Shown here: one piece after another, positions 1-9,969 of the stretch | Numbering within the stretch: the stretch's first letter is position 1 | Layout of the letters: each line of letters starts with the position of its first letter | DNA from: Mycoplasmataceae bacterium | GTDB lineage: Bacteria; Bacillota_I; Bacilli_A; Mycoplasmatales; Mycoplasmoidaceae | Direction: 5' to 3' | DNA: 46,689 nucleotides | Assembly (NCBI GenBank): GCA_031284865.1 | Contig: JAITXG010000008.1 | Location: 1 to 46,689, forward strand | Made by a program: the position numbers and the translations under genes | The notes under the pieces: model-generated | What the model saw: only the letters and a program-made list of their open reading frames with translations | Told to the model about the DNA's origin: nothing | Databases searched by the model: none

Positions 1-723
1 CAAGTTCGTATCGTTTCCATGTGACTTTATGCTGATGCTGTAATTCCTGCCATTTTAATCGGACAGATTATTGGACGATGAGGTAATTATTTTAATCAAG
101 AATTGTATGGGCCAATCATTACTAGCGAAAGCCTAGCACAATTTTACAGTCGTTGATTACCGTATTTATATGTGGATGGTTATGGATGAGTACAACCTTT
201 GTTTCTTTATGAGGGGTTATTAAACTTTATTGGATTGCTTACCATTTTTATGGGAGTGGAGTTTGTGAAGATTAGAAAAGCTGGTGATTTGGCAATGTTA
301 TATTTCTTGTGGTATGGCATTGTTCGACTGTGTTTAGAACCATTAAGATATCATGAATTTACTTTTGCTAGTACTTATGTAATGTCGGGTTTATGAGTTG
401 GTTTTGCCATAATATTGATTGTGTTAAATCACGCTGTTTTCCCAAAGATGCGTGCTTATCGCGTGAAATACATTGCGTTTATTGGTTGATATAATTTTAT
501 TCAATTACGTTCAACACAATCTCAATTACAACGAAAACATAAAAAATTATCACAATTGAATCGTGGAGTGATTGATGTTCATACAAAAGAAAAAATTAAC
601 GCCACAGGAGATTTAGTTAAAGCATTAACCACAAAATGCAATAATCAAAAAGAGAAGTATGACCGAATTAAATTAAACTTTCAGCGTCGACCAAATGAAA
701 TGTTATATTATCGAGGACAATAG
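1..723 (+). CDS. lgt: Prolipoprotein diacylglyceryl transferase, 5' end outside window
   Basis: Membrane enzyme that moves diacylglycerol from phosphatidylglycerol to the lipobox cysteine of prolipoproteins. The open frame enters from base 1 and ends with TAG at 721-723, leaving 240 residues. The Lgt signature GRWGNYFNQE followed by LYG is visible near residues 25-37, and its tryptophan is encoded by TGA (79-81), which supports code 4. Hydrophobic segments follow (about residues 67-90 and 125-145). The basic C-terminal tail of about 70 residues, rich in Lys and Gln, is longer than in most bacterial Lgt proteins. It is followed after 2 bases by trxB, the usual lgt-trxB-whiA order of Firmicutes and Mollicutes. 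Its likely clients in this window are the lipoprotein at 4736-6031 and AtpF. Confidence 0.95.
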
Positions 724-725
724 TT

Positions 726-1667
726 ATGGCTTTACAAACCTTTGTAGTAGGAGATGTTAATACATATGATGTATTAATTATTGGCGGTGGCCCAGCTGGG
801 TTGACGGCCGCTTTATATTTGCGTCGTGCTAATTTAAAAGTGGGATTTATTGAAAAAGATGTCCCCGGGGGAAAGATTGTTAATATTCCACACATTAATA
901 ACTACCCTGGTTTTAAAGATGTAAAGGGAGCCGATTTAGCTCTTAGCATGTACGAACAAGCAGTTGATAGTGGGGCCGAATATATTTATGGTAAAGTGAA
1001 CACCATTGATCAGAAATTAAATTATCAGGCCGTATATACCGACGATGGTGTAACAAGATTTGCTAAAGCTATTATTATTGCTTCGGGCACTATTGAAAAA
1101 AAGATGGGTATATCAGGTGAGGAAGAATATAAAAATAAGGGCGTATCATATTGTTGCATATGTGACGCTTCATTAACTAAAAATCAAGATGTTGTCGTTT
1201 TAGCTGATGAAAAAGACATTGTTACCGATATATCATACTTAGCCAATATTGCTAGAAAAATTTATGTTGTGATTCATAAAACTAACGAGGAAACATTAAA
1301 AGCTTTGCATCATTTTAAGAATGTTGAAATATTACCAAATGCCGCATGCAAGGTAATTAAGGGGGATGGCAAACAAGTAACGCATGCTTTAATCGTAGAT
1401 AAAAACAATAAAGAACTTAATTTAGATGTTTCCTTTGTATTTATTTTAATGGGTTCTGTACCTTCTACCCAATTCTTATCGGGCACAGGTATCATTGACA
1501 ATGATGGTAGTGTCAACACTAATCAACTTCAAGCTACTAAAATTCCAGGTATTTTTGCTGCAGGTGACATCGTGCACGATAATTTGCGTCAAATTGTGAC
1601 AGCTACTAGAGACGGTGCTTTAGCAGCAGTCTCAGTCATTAAATATATTAAACAAGAATGAAAATAG
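726..1667 (+). CDS. trxB: Thioredoxin reductase-like flavoprotein with degenerate NADPH domain
   Basis: A 313-residue protein with the thioredoxin reductase fold. The N-terminal FAD motif GGGPAG (residues 20-25), the redox pair C143-x-x-C146 (CCIC) and the second FAD motif GIFAAGD are present. The NADPH Rossmann motif expected just after the CxxC (GGGNSA in typical TrxB) is replaced by LADEKD at about 159-164, and the HRR motif that binds the NADPH phosphate reads IHKTNEE. FAD and dithiol chemistry should be intact, but use of NADPH is doubtful. With code 4 the frame reads through TGA at 1659-1661 and stops with TAG at 1665-1667, overlapping whiA by 10 bases. A partner thioredoxin gene lies at 34746-35063. 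Identity as a TrxB-family protein is secure; its electron donor is not. Confidence 0.9.
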
Positions 1668-2596
1668 CACAAACATTTAGCGAACAAGTTAAAGATGAAT
1701 TAAGCCGTTATGAATATGATGGAACAGCGATGAAAGCTGTTTTATCATCCTTTCTTACTAATAATTTATCGATGTCCATCACTAAAGATAAAGAGGTATG
1801 AGAAGTTCGTACCCAATTAAATTCGACGATTAGATTAATTGATCAATTCTTTTGTCAGTTATATGATATTAAGAGAAAGATATCGTATACCGATGTGCAA
1901 AAGATTAACAATCGTCGCATCTATAAACTTACGTTAGAAGGTAACTTTGAACAAATTAATAGTGATTTACAATTAAATGAAATATATCCAAAACAAATTT
2001 TAGGTAACTCTATTAATGTCAGAGCTTATTTAGCAGGGGCATTCCTAAGCGGTGGTAGCATTAACTCTGTTGAAAAAAGTAATTACCACTTAGAGATTCG
2101 TTCGAGTAAGTTACAGTACTTAAGATTGATACAAAAACTTCTACAGCCATTCAATATCTCTATTACTTTATTAAAACGCAAGAACAACTATGTGCTTTAT
2201 ATTAAGAAGGCAGCTAATGTATCCGATTTCTTAAAGATTATTGGAGCGAACAGTGCGATGATGCAATTGGAAGAAGTAATTATTTCACGTGATTATTACA
2301 ATAATGTTCAGAAACTTAATAACTTGGACATCGCTAATTTGCGAAAATCATCTGTTGCAGGTCAAACGCAAGTAATGATGATTAATAGAATTAGAAAAAG
2401 CAAATTATTTAAAGAACAGCCTGATAAATTTAAGTTTTATTGTTCGTTAAAACTACAGAATCCCGAGGCATCATTAACTGAAATGGTACATATTTTTCAA
2501 AAGAAATACCAAATAAATATGACGAGAACCGGCATTAATCATTACGTATTAAAAATTAAGAAAATATTTAATTCAAATTTAAAGACGATTATGTAA
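1658..2596 (+). CDS. whiA: WhiA-like DNA-binding regulator
   Basis: WhiA-family protein of 312 residues. It combines a degenerate LAGLIDADG homing-endonuclease-like domain, visible as AYLAGAFLSGGSIN near residue 123 followed by YHLEIRS, with a C-terminal helix-turn-helix region containing the family pattern N-N-L-D-I-A-N-L-R-K. In Firmicutes WhiA binds DNA and influences cell division and chromosome segregation; it has no nuclease activity. The ATG at 1658 overlaps the end of trxB, implying translational coupling. One in-frame TGA lies at 1799-1801. The stop is followed immediately by a perfect 10-bp hairpin at 2595-2619. Confidence 0.93.
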
Positions 2597-2619
2597 ATAA
2601 TTAGAAGAACTAATTATTT
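2595..2619. terminator. Bidirectional hairpin between whiA and a convergent surface gene
   Basis: A perfect 10-bp stem (AAATAATTAG at 2595-2604 with CTAATTATTT at 2610-2619) around the loop AAGAA sits between the convergent stops at 2596 and 2637. It contains only one G:C pair and its right arm is T-rich, so it may act as a terminator in both directions. Position and symmetry support this; the weak stem lowers certainty. Confidence 0.55.
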
Positions 2620-2636
2620 ACCGAGTAATTACGTTA

Positions 2637-3899
2637 TTAATTATCTGAAGGGAATAGCGTCCCCATTAATAAAGCATCTTCTAGACCTTCGTTGTCATCT
2701 GTTGTTAATCAAATCACACGGTTGAAGTACAAACTTAGAACATGGCTGTCGTTTCATACGAATGAGGCGGCTTGTCCGGCTGAGGCGTTTTGATTATTTC
2801 AACCATAGATATTGCCTAAATTTGATTCAGTCGATCCCGACACATTGAATTGATAACCGTAACCTTGGGATGTTGGATTATTTGAATAAGCAGCGTTAAT
2901 GCACGCATTATAGTTAAAACCACTTGGGAAACTATTGTGGTTATCATGATATGTATTATCTATGGATGTTTGAATTTCATAAAAACCAGTTGGTTCTTGT
3001 GTATATGTCCCATCTTTATTGGCTAGAGCAAACGACGAGGAAATATCTAAGGCGAAATTGGTTCCTTTTTTTTGACTACCATTAGGGTCCAAAGCTATAT
3101 TGTGGATTATGATAGTTTCTACGGTATTATCAGCGGCCGTTTCTAAACGACCAGCTAAATTCAATACGAAGAATAAAGCCATATCTCTTGCATCAAAATT
3201 ATTTTTGAAATAGTTTTGGACATTATATGACCAAGGCTTTTCGAAAGAGAAGTCATAGTCTGGTTTATAGTGAATCAGTTCTAAGGATTTATTAATAGCA
3301 TCAGTCCCACCTTGTAATATAGGAACTTTTTTATAAGTATTTGGTAATCTTGTTGCTTTGAAAGAAAATGATAGATTAGACACTCTGTTAGATGTTACAT
3401 TAGCATCGCTGTAAGTTGGTAGCAATCAAATACTGGTTTTCTTGATTTTACCATCAGCTGCAACGGTAATATGGACTTCTTTCGGAGCTGTAATACCATG
3501 TGAATTTAAGTATCTCGCTCGATAAACTTCTCTAGTTGAAGATGAAAGTGAATCATCCGGATAAAGACGCAAATGATTAGAAGATAAAATGTGATCAGCT
3601 GGATCATAGAACGGATTACCATCATCAACAATAGATCATTTTGCTCATTCTTGTCCGGGTTTATTAAAATCCGCAGTTATTTTTGTACTAGCATAAGATT
3701 CTTCGTAAGGGATTACCTCGCTAGTCTTGCTAATTTCAAAATCTCGATTAGTATTATCTTTTTTCAATGAAAGCGCTAAAGCAACTGCACCAATAGTTAT
3801 ACCAGCAGCACCTAGAATTAATCCGCATGATGCGAGAGCCTTTCATAAATTGATTTTTGAATGATTCCTATTAGGAATAGAGTTAATTGTTTTGGCCAT
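2637..3899 (-). CDS. Putative surface-anchored protein, unknown function
   Basis: I do not recognise this 420-residue protein. It begins with a basic N-terminus and a hydrophobic segment (about residues 21-48, LILGAAGITIGAVALALSL), which fits a signal anchor or signal peptide. A cysteine lies inside LASC at the start of that segment, but too early for a normal lipobox. The rest is hydrophilic, rich in Asn, Ser, Thr and Tyr, without recognised domains. Several tryptophans are encoded by TGA, so the frame is whole only in code 4. The promoter is good (TTGACT, 16 bases, TATAAT), and AAGGA lies 8 bases before the ATG. It is divergent from the metallo-hydrolase gene and resembles fast-evolving mycoplasma surface antigens in composition only. 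Confidence 0.75.
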
Positions 3900-3930
3900 A
3901 TTTTCCTTATAAATTTTATTTTAAGGTTAA

Positions 3931-3958
3931 ATTATATTTCGCATTGCAAAACAGTCAA
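3931..3958 (-). promoter_or_regulatory. Promoter of the 2637-3899 surface gene
   Basis: On the minus strand, TTGACT (3953-3958) and TATAAT (3931-3936) are separated by 16 bases. The predicted start gives a leader of about 25 bases holding an AAGGA ribosome binding site. It is one of the best -35/-10 pairs in the window. Confidence 0.7.
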
Positions 3959-4051
3959 GCAAAGTGCATTTACTCATTTCGATTTGAGTACGATATGGCA
4001 GTAAAAACGCTAATATATCGTTTAAAAATTATTTTTAAGACAAAATTGATA

Positions 4052-4057
4052 TATACT
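4052..4057 (+). promoter_or_regulatory. -10 box of the metallo-hydrolase gene
   Basis: TATACT ends 9 bases before the GTG at 4066. Transcription from it would begin about two bases before that codon, which supports GTG 4066 over ATG 4093 as the start. Confidence 0.45.
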
Positions 4058-4065
4058 CCAAAGAC

Positions 4066-4689
4066 GTGCCTTTCTTTAGTGATAATCTAAAAATGTTTAT
4101 TGATCGTGTTAACTACACTAACACTTATTTACTTGTTGACGATAAAGAAGCTATTGTTATTGACCCAGCTCTTAATGAGCATAAAGTAAATGAAGCACTA
4201 AGAGGCACTAACATTAAATTAATTGGTATTATTCTTACTCATGGTCACTACGACCATATTGGTAATACTTTTATATTGGCAAAACAATGGGATGTCCCCG
4301 TTTATGTTCATAAGAAAGAAAAAGATGTCATTCAAAAAGGACATTTAGCTGAAATGCTTAACATGAAACCGAATATTGATGAAGGGATTATTCGTTATTT
4401 CAATGACACTACATTGGAAGTTGGTCGTTTTCACTTTGACGTAATATTAACTCCTGGTCATACACCTGGGTCTATCTGTTTAAAGTACCACAATTACTTA
4501 TTTACTGGTGATACGATCTTTCCTGATTCCATCGGAAGAACAGATTTACCATATGGCGATGCAAATGCCATGGAACGTTCATTGAAATTAATGATTGCTA
4601 ATTGACAAGATGAATGAATGATTTTTCCTGGTCATGGTAATGTTGGCTTAGGCAAAGATATAAAGAGAAGCAATAACTTCTTACACTAG
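4066..4689 (+). CDS. MBL-fold metallo-hydrolase (glyoxalase II-like)
   Basis: A 207-residue metallo-beta-lactamase fold hydrolase. The metal motif HGHYDHIG is near residue 58, followed by the later ligands in TPGHTPGS, the Asp in FTGDTIFPDSIGR and the final His in FPGHGN, which appears after two in-frame TGA codons. The set is complete, so the enzyme should be active. In this subfamily likely substrates are thioester or persulfide compounds, but I cannot name one. The start is uncertain: GTG at 4066 sits just after a TATACT box, while ATG at 4093 would give a shorter N-terminus with no ribosome binding site. It stands alone between two minus-strand surface genes. Confidence 0.85.
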
Positions 4690-4694
4690 TAATA

Positions 4695-4719
4695 ATTTGA
4701 TGTTTTGTGTTAATCAAAT
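4695..4719. terminator. Weak hairpin between convergent genes
   Basis: ATTTGAT (4695-4701) pairs with ATCAAAT (4713-4719) around an 11-base loop between the stops of the metallo-hydrolase gene (4689) and the lipoprotein gene (4736). There is no long T-run, so termination is only a suggestion from its position. Confidence 0.3.
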
Positions 4720-4735
4720 ATTTGCCGGCGCTTAA

Positions 4736-6031
4736 TTAGGCAACTACGGTAACGTGTGTTTCCCTAGGACAATCAGCCATACCTACCATTCAAAATAAGT
4801 CAGGTAAGCAATTACCACGGCCTTCAACATTATCTCCAGAGTCATAAGCTGCAGTACGTTTTGCCCAGTCAGTTGCATTCTGAGCACTTCCAGCATGAAA
4901 TTGTTCAATTTCTAAATTACCAAATATAAAAACATCTAGTCCATCATCGTATGAGAAGATCTCTCCTAAGATAGCGTCAATAAACTCATTAATTAATTCA
5001 GCGGGGATGTATTCGTCAATAAAAGTAAATAGATTATCAACATATTCTTTAATTTGTTCATCCGCACCCTCGAAACTGTTTCAATATGTTATATCGCTTG
5101 GTTTACAATTTCAATATAAATTTTTAATTCTTGATCCATTAAATGCTTCTCATGTCAATGAAGTAATAGTGCTTGGCAGTCATACATCGTTATTAGGCAT
5201 CTGTCATCTACCAATTCCTCAATGGCCGATTGTGGTTAATGCTTTTAATCCCCTTAAATCCATATCACACGAAATATAAGCGTCTTCCATGATGTCATCC
5301 GCTATTCTATCTCAACGTGTATTGTTTTCTGGTCATATGAATTTATCAACATTTTGGAATGCAAAATTATAGTTATACGCCCCACGTAACGGGTTACCTT
5401 TTAAAAATTCATCTTCGCCATCACAATAAAGGTTACATTTCGACATATCAACTTTAATGTGTGGATATTTAGCCTGTCTTCCAGTATAGTCCTCAATTGA
5501 ATTAACACATTCGGGCAACATTTGAGTTGGTATCAATCCGAATCACGAGCAAGCCGAATTAAACATTGTTCGTAATGTTGATGGTAAAGTAAAATCGTAA
5601 TCATATTTAGAACCGTTTTGAAGACTTCAGTCGTCGAATATCTCTTTCCCAAAGCATTCTTGTCCAAGCGCAATTACATCATATTTTTTACCATTAACTT
5701 TATAGCTGTCAGCAATGTTTATATAAACAGTTTTACCATTGTTAGTTAATCGTGGCTTGTTTTCTCAACCAAGAATAATAATTCCTTCTTTAGTACCATC
5801 ATTGTCACTAAGGTGAGTCTTAATAGCGTTAGCATCAATCTGAAGATCATCTTTAATGTAATCATTTATACTAGACACTTGGTAAGCAAAATCACTTAAA
5901 GGATTATGTGAAACGGTTTTGCAAGAAGAAAGTGTTGTAGAAACTGCTATCCCGGTTGATATACCTAGCGCTCCTAAGCATAAGGTTGTAATAATTCTAT
6001 TTTTTTTTCATAATTCTAAGATTATATACAT
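4736..6031 (-). CDS. Putative lipoprotein, possibly phase-variable at an A9 tract
   Basis: Unrecognised lipoprotein. The frame is open from TAA (4736-4738) up to 6031, with several TGA tryptophans. A basic KKNR, a hydrophobic stretch and the lipobox LSSC mark an exported lipoprotein, and the mature part is acidic and Asn/Asp-rich. The start is the odd point. ATG at 6011 is followed by nine A residues (6000-6008) and reads M-K-K-K-stop; with eight A it would read M-K-K-N-R-I-I-T-T into the lipobox. The frame that is open now needs ATG at 6031 and begins MYIILELWKKNR, a poor signal N-region. The TATAAT box at 6021-6026 lies between the two ATGs, so the mRNA would start after the 6031 codon. The gene may therefore be switched off here, or the tract may hold a base error. 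Confidence 0.75.
6000..6008 (-). repeat. A9 homopolymer at the start of a lipoprotein gene
   Basis: Nine consecutive A on the minus strand directly follow the ATG at 6011. Loss of one A joins this ATG to the lipobox frame; with nine A the codons are ATG AAA AAA AAA TAG. A tract placed this way can act as an on/off switch by replication slippage. Confidence 0.7.
6021..6026 (-). promoter_or_regulatory. -10 box of the lipoprotein gene
   Basis: TATAAT on the minus strand ends 10 bases before the ATG at 6011. A TTGTGA sits 19 bases upstream as a possible -35. The predicted start lies between the ATG at 6031 and the ATG at 6011, so a transcript from here would contain only the second. Confidence 0.5.
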
Positions 6032-6084
6032 GTTTATGTATGATCTCACAATTCTTTTTGTAACTATTTATTTGGCTTTTAAGT

Positions 6085-6090
6085 TATAAT
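6085..6090 (+). promoter_or_regulatory. -10 box of rpmE
   Basis: TATAAT lies 21 bases before the rpmE ATG, and TAGGAA serves as ribosome binding site. No convincing -35 was found at 16-18 bases. Confidence 0.5.
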
Positions 6091-6111
6091 CTCTCTTACT
6101 TTTAGGAATCT

Positions 6112-6411
6112 ATGAATAAAAAAATTCAACCAACTATACATAAGGTAATGTTCAAGTGTGCTTCTTGTGGTGCGACATATGAAATTGAATCGACTTTAAA
6201 ACAAGACACTGTTAATTTGGATGTTTGCGCTAACTGTCATCCCTTCTATAAGGGTGGCGTGGGTGAACAAAAAGTTAAGGGACGTGCTGAAAAACTTTCT
6301 GGTAAATTCAATACCGGTAAAGAAACATTAGCATCTAAACCAGTACAAAAAGTTACTAAAGCGAAAAAACAAAACAAGAAAATTATTAAATCGCTAGACG
6401 AACTTAAATAG
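6112..6411 (+). CDS. rpmE: 50S ribosomal protein L31
   Basis: Ribosomal protein L31 of 99 residues. The zinc-binding form is clear: CASCG near residue 16 and CANCHPFYKGG near residue 38 supply the four cysteines. The family core ends near residue 65, and a Lys-rich tail of about 35 residues follows, as in several mycoplasma L31 proteins. The order rpmE-prfA-prmC is the same as in Mycoplasma genitalium. A strong terminator follows, so prfA must have its own start or depend on readthrough. Confidence 0.95.
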   Translation: MNKKIQPTIHKVMFKCASCGATYEIESTLKQDTVNLDVCANCHPFYKGGVGEQKVKGRAEKLSGKFNTGKETLASKPVQKVTKAKKQNKKIIKSLDELK

Positions 6412-6420
6412 CTGTAATGA

Positions 6421-6456
6421 AGCAAATATTTCCTTGAGGGGATATTTGCTTTTTAA
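6421..6456 (+). terminator. Rho-independent terminator after rpmE
   Basis: AGCAAATAT (6421-6429) pairs with ATATTTGCT (6442-6450), and the run TTTT plus AATT follows. It lies 10 bases after the rpmE stop. Confidence 0.8.
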
Positions 6457-6481
6457 TTATTTTATAAAGAAAGGAAATGTC

Positions 6482-7561
6482 ATGGAATACAATAAACGTT
6501 TATACGATTCATTATTATCGATTAAGAAGAAATACGATGAATTGAACGGACAATTAGAAACAACAAATGTACCGGCCAATCAATTAAAGGATATTAATCG
6601 TCAACTCAAACACAACAAGCCCATTGTTGATAAATTTAAAGAATATCAAAAGTTAATTGATAACGCTAAGCAGGCTGAGAGTTTACTCAACGAAACCAAC
6701 GATCGTGAATTAGTGGAAATGGCCAAAATGGAATTAGAAAATGCGAAAATGGCATTGCCGCGATTTGAAAGTGATTTAAAGGTTTTGTTATTGCCTGTAG
6801 ATCCTAACGACGATAAGAACGTTATCATCGAAATGCGCCCAGCTGCAGGTGGTGACGAGGCAAGCATCTTTGTAGCGGACCTATTTGATACTTATAAGCG
6901 ATATGCTGATAAGCAGAATTGAAAAATAAAAATTTTTGATATTTCTACTAATTCTCATGGTTATGACTATATCTTTTTCAATGTTCGTGGCGATAACGTC
7001 TTTTCTAAAATGAAATTTGAATCTGGAGTACATCGCGTACAACGAGTGCCAGCTACTGAATCAAAAGGGCGAGTACACACATCTACTATTACGGTAGCTG
7101 TCATGCCTGAATTTGATGAAATTGATTTCAAAATCAATCCAGCTGATATTCGCACAGATGTTTATCGTGCTGGTGGTGCTGGTGGTCAACATGTTAATCG
7201 TACAGAATCAGCTGTGCGTTTTACACACATTCCTACCGGAGTTGTAGTTGCATGCAGCGAGGGACGAAGTCAAATTGAGAACCGTGAAACAGCGATGAAA
7301 CTATTGCTTTCAAAGATTTGAGAGAAATTAGAGAGCGATCGTGCTAATGAAATATCTGGTTTACGTAAATCGCAAGTGGGAACGGGAGATCGCTCTGAGA
7401 AAATTCGCACTTACAATTATCCGCAAAACAGAATTACTGACCACCGTATTGGTTTCTCACTAAATAAATTGGATCAAGTAATGCAAGGTAACCTGGATGA
7501 GGTAATTGACGCACTTACAACCGACGAACAAGTTCGCCTCATGAGTCAATTAACAATTTAA
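6482..7561 (+). CDS. prfA: Peptide chain release factor 1
   Basis: RF1 of 359 residues, which releases the finished protein at UAA and UAG. The codon-recognition PAT motif ([10 protein letters not shown], near residue 187) and the catalytic GGQ loop ([17 protein letters not shown], about residue 233) are present. The residue before GAGGQ is Gly where most RF1 proteins have Ser. In-frame TGA codons occur inside the gene itself, in keeping with a code where UGA is tryptophan and RF2 is not needed. AAAGGA lies just upstream of the ATG. The gene for the methyltransferase that modifies the GGQ glutamine follows after 4 bases. Confidence 0.97.
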
Positions 7562-7565
7562 TTTC

Positions 7566-8408
7566 ATGAATTTCTTACAATTAATAAATTGAGCGAGGGA
7601 AAAATATCAAGTTAAAGACGATTTAATTATTTTTGAAGTTATTTTTTATTTATCTAGCAAAGTTAAAAATAAAATCCAATTTACTAAAAATCGTAATACA
7701 AAAATAGATTTTAATTTGGCGATGTTCACTAAATTATTAGATGATTATTACTTACACAATAAACCACTAGGACATATTACGAAGAGTACTATCTTTGCTA
7801 AACTACCGTTGGACTTATATAAAGGGGTATTGGCACCACGCGATGAAACAGAATTACTTTGTAAGTATGTAATTGATATTCTTAAGAAAGACCGCAAACT
7901 GATTTATGGTGCTGATTTATGCTGTGGTAGTGGCAACATTGCAGTTGCTGTCAAGAAGAATTGTGCTTTTATCGATATGACCGCCATTGATATTAATGAA
8001 ACGGCAGTAATGAATACTAAGCACAATGCTAAAAAGAATAAAGTTGTAATCAATGTCATTAAAGGTGATTTTTATCAAACACTAATTAAAAAACATCTGC
8101 GGTTTGATTTACTTATTTCTAATCCTCCTTATGTATCTAATGATGAACTAGATAAATCGATGTTGAAATACGAAGATAAGAAATGCTTCGTAAATAGCAA
8201 AGGCGATTTATTTTTTTATGAGACATTGATTAATAATCACAAAAAGATTGTTAATGATGAAAAACATTTTTTATTGGCTTTTGAAATAGGATACAACCAG
8301 AAGAAAAGAATACAAAAGCTTTTAAGTAAGCAAAAATTATTGAAATTTGCGCAATTTTATAAAGATTTGAATAATCACGATCGCATCTTAATAATTTATA
8401 AAAATTAG
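7566..8408 (+). CDS. prmC: Release factor glutamine methyltransferase
   Basis: PrmC/HemK methylates the glutamine of the GGQ loop in release factors, using S-adenosylmethionine. The 280-residue protein has the SAM-binding GADLCCGSGNIAVA (GxGxG-like) and the substrate-binding NPPY motif in ISNPPYVSNDE. The first 50 residues form a diverged N-terminal domain containing one TGA tryptophan. The ATG at 7566 follows prfA by 4 bases, which fits co-expression with its substrate. The stop codon at 8406-8408 overlaps that of the convergent pepD gene. Confidence 0.93.
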
Positions 8409-9853
8409 TGAATATTTTTTAATAGAGCACCTAAAGTTTTGTAAAATCTATTAACTGATTCAACATTGAGTCGTTCATCTTTACTGTGAACGTTTTCCAT
8501 TGAAGGACCAACCGAAATACCCGACATCCCTTTAACATTAGGAAGAATGAAACTTGGTTCTACGCCGCCTGAACAGATTCCAATAACTGGATCTTTTTTA
8601 AATAAGCGTTTGCAAGTATCACAATAAATTTTTGTTAGGATATCGTCTTGTAACGGTAACCATCCTGGGGTAAAATTATCGGCTTGTGCTTTAGCACCAG
8701 CAATTAAAAAAGTTTGGACAATACGATTAGCCAATTTTCTTTGAGCATTATCATAAGGACTACGCACCATAAATACCGATTTAACAGTATTACCGGTGGT
8801 TTCAATCAATCCTAGACTGCTTGAAGTTTCTGGCACATTGAATTTCTGATTACGTGTATATAAACCGTTAAAGACACTGTTGTATATACCAATAATTCTT
8901 TTAGTGTCCTCTATTGTCATTGGTAATGTTTTAGTGGAAATCTTTTTGGTAACCAATTCAATATTTGTTTCTTCTCAATATTCTAATTGTAAGTTACTCT
9001 TTTCGGTAGCAACAATTTCTTGTATGGCAATTAAATCTTCGGTATTGATAGAGATATCAACACTGCAGGCAAAAGGAATAACGTTCTTGGCCACACCAGA
9101 ACGTTCGATATTGATAATGCGTATTTCGTATTTTAAATTAATTAACATTAAGATATCGAATATCTCTTTAATGGCATTTACACGTTTTTGATCGATCATT
9201 TGACCAGAGTGTCCGCCAAGCAAGCTCTTAATTGTGATGTTTAAAGCAGTGGTATTAGGTTTATTTTTATTTTCTCTTTTGAATGGAATAGTGCTATGAA
9301 CATCAATACTACCTGGACAACCGATATCCACATGTAAATCTTCTTCACCATCTAAATTAATTAGATATTTACTTTTAATTCTTTTAATATCAAAAGATTT
9401 AATGCCACCCATACCCGTTTCTTCTTGCGTTGTGAATAATGCTTCGATATTTCCGTGTTGGATAGAAGGATCAGTAAGGGCGGCTAAGATACAAGCAACA
9501 CCAATGCCATCATCAGCGCCTAACGTAGTGTGATCGGCATATACTCATCCGTCTTGGATAATGGTTTTAATGGGATCAGTATCAAAATTATGAAGAGAAT
9601 TATCGGCTTTTGCTCCGACCATATCGGTGTGTGCTTGCAAAAGGACTGTTGGTAATTTTTCCAAACCTTTTTTTGCGCCTTTAGTAACAAAAATATTATT
9701 AGTGGCGTCAACTTGTGGTTTTAATCCCGCTTTCTTTAATATTTGTGTAATGTAGTCAGTTATACCCTTCTCATTATAAGTAACGTGCGGTATTTGACAT
9801 ATTTCATAGAAGTACTTTCAAACTAGTGTAGGTTTTAATTGTTTAATGTTCAT
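8405..9853 (-). CDS. pepD: Xaa-His dipeptidase, M20 family
   Basis: PepD-type aminoacyl-histidine dipeptidase of 482 residues, a cytosolic two-zinc peptidase. The metal and catalytic residues appear in order: the His of LQAHTDMV, the Asp pair of LGADDGIG, the Glu pair of TQEETGMGG and the Asp of NLDGEE. GGHSG of the lid domain and CSGGVEPSF near the C-terminus are also typical of PepD. It is complete, with a few TGA tryptophans. The stop overlaps that of prmC in convergent orientation. A TATAAT box lies about 24 bases upstream of the ATG, leaving a short leader with a weak AAGG. The likely role is recovering amino acids from imported peptides. Confidence 0.93.
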
Positions 9854-9954
9854 AGTTATTTGCCTTAATAAACATTATTATATGCGTGTTAAACGGATGA
9901 GATTATTTTATTGTTATTATGTATTCATAATAATAACATTTATGTCATATATTT

Positions 9955-9963
9955 TGCTAAAAT
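9955..9963 (+). promoter_or_regulatory. Extended -10 promoter of the tsaC-to-atpB run
   Basis: TGCTAAAAT forms an extended -10 whose last T is 7 bases before the tsaC ATG. Transcription would begin at or next to the A of the start codon, so the mRNA would be leaderless. It is the only clear promoter I see for the run of genes up to atpB. Confidence 0.55.
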
Positions 9964-9969
9964 CTTGTT

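Noticed and set aside
2637-3899. Lipobox reading of LASC in the surface protein
   Set aside because: The cysteine comes before, not after, the hydrophobic core, so a signal anchor is more likely.
5007-5279. Plus-strand 90-codon frame inside the lipoprotein gene
   Set aside because: It overlaps the minus-strand lipoprotein frame and shows no protein features.
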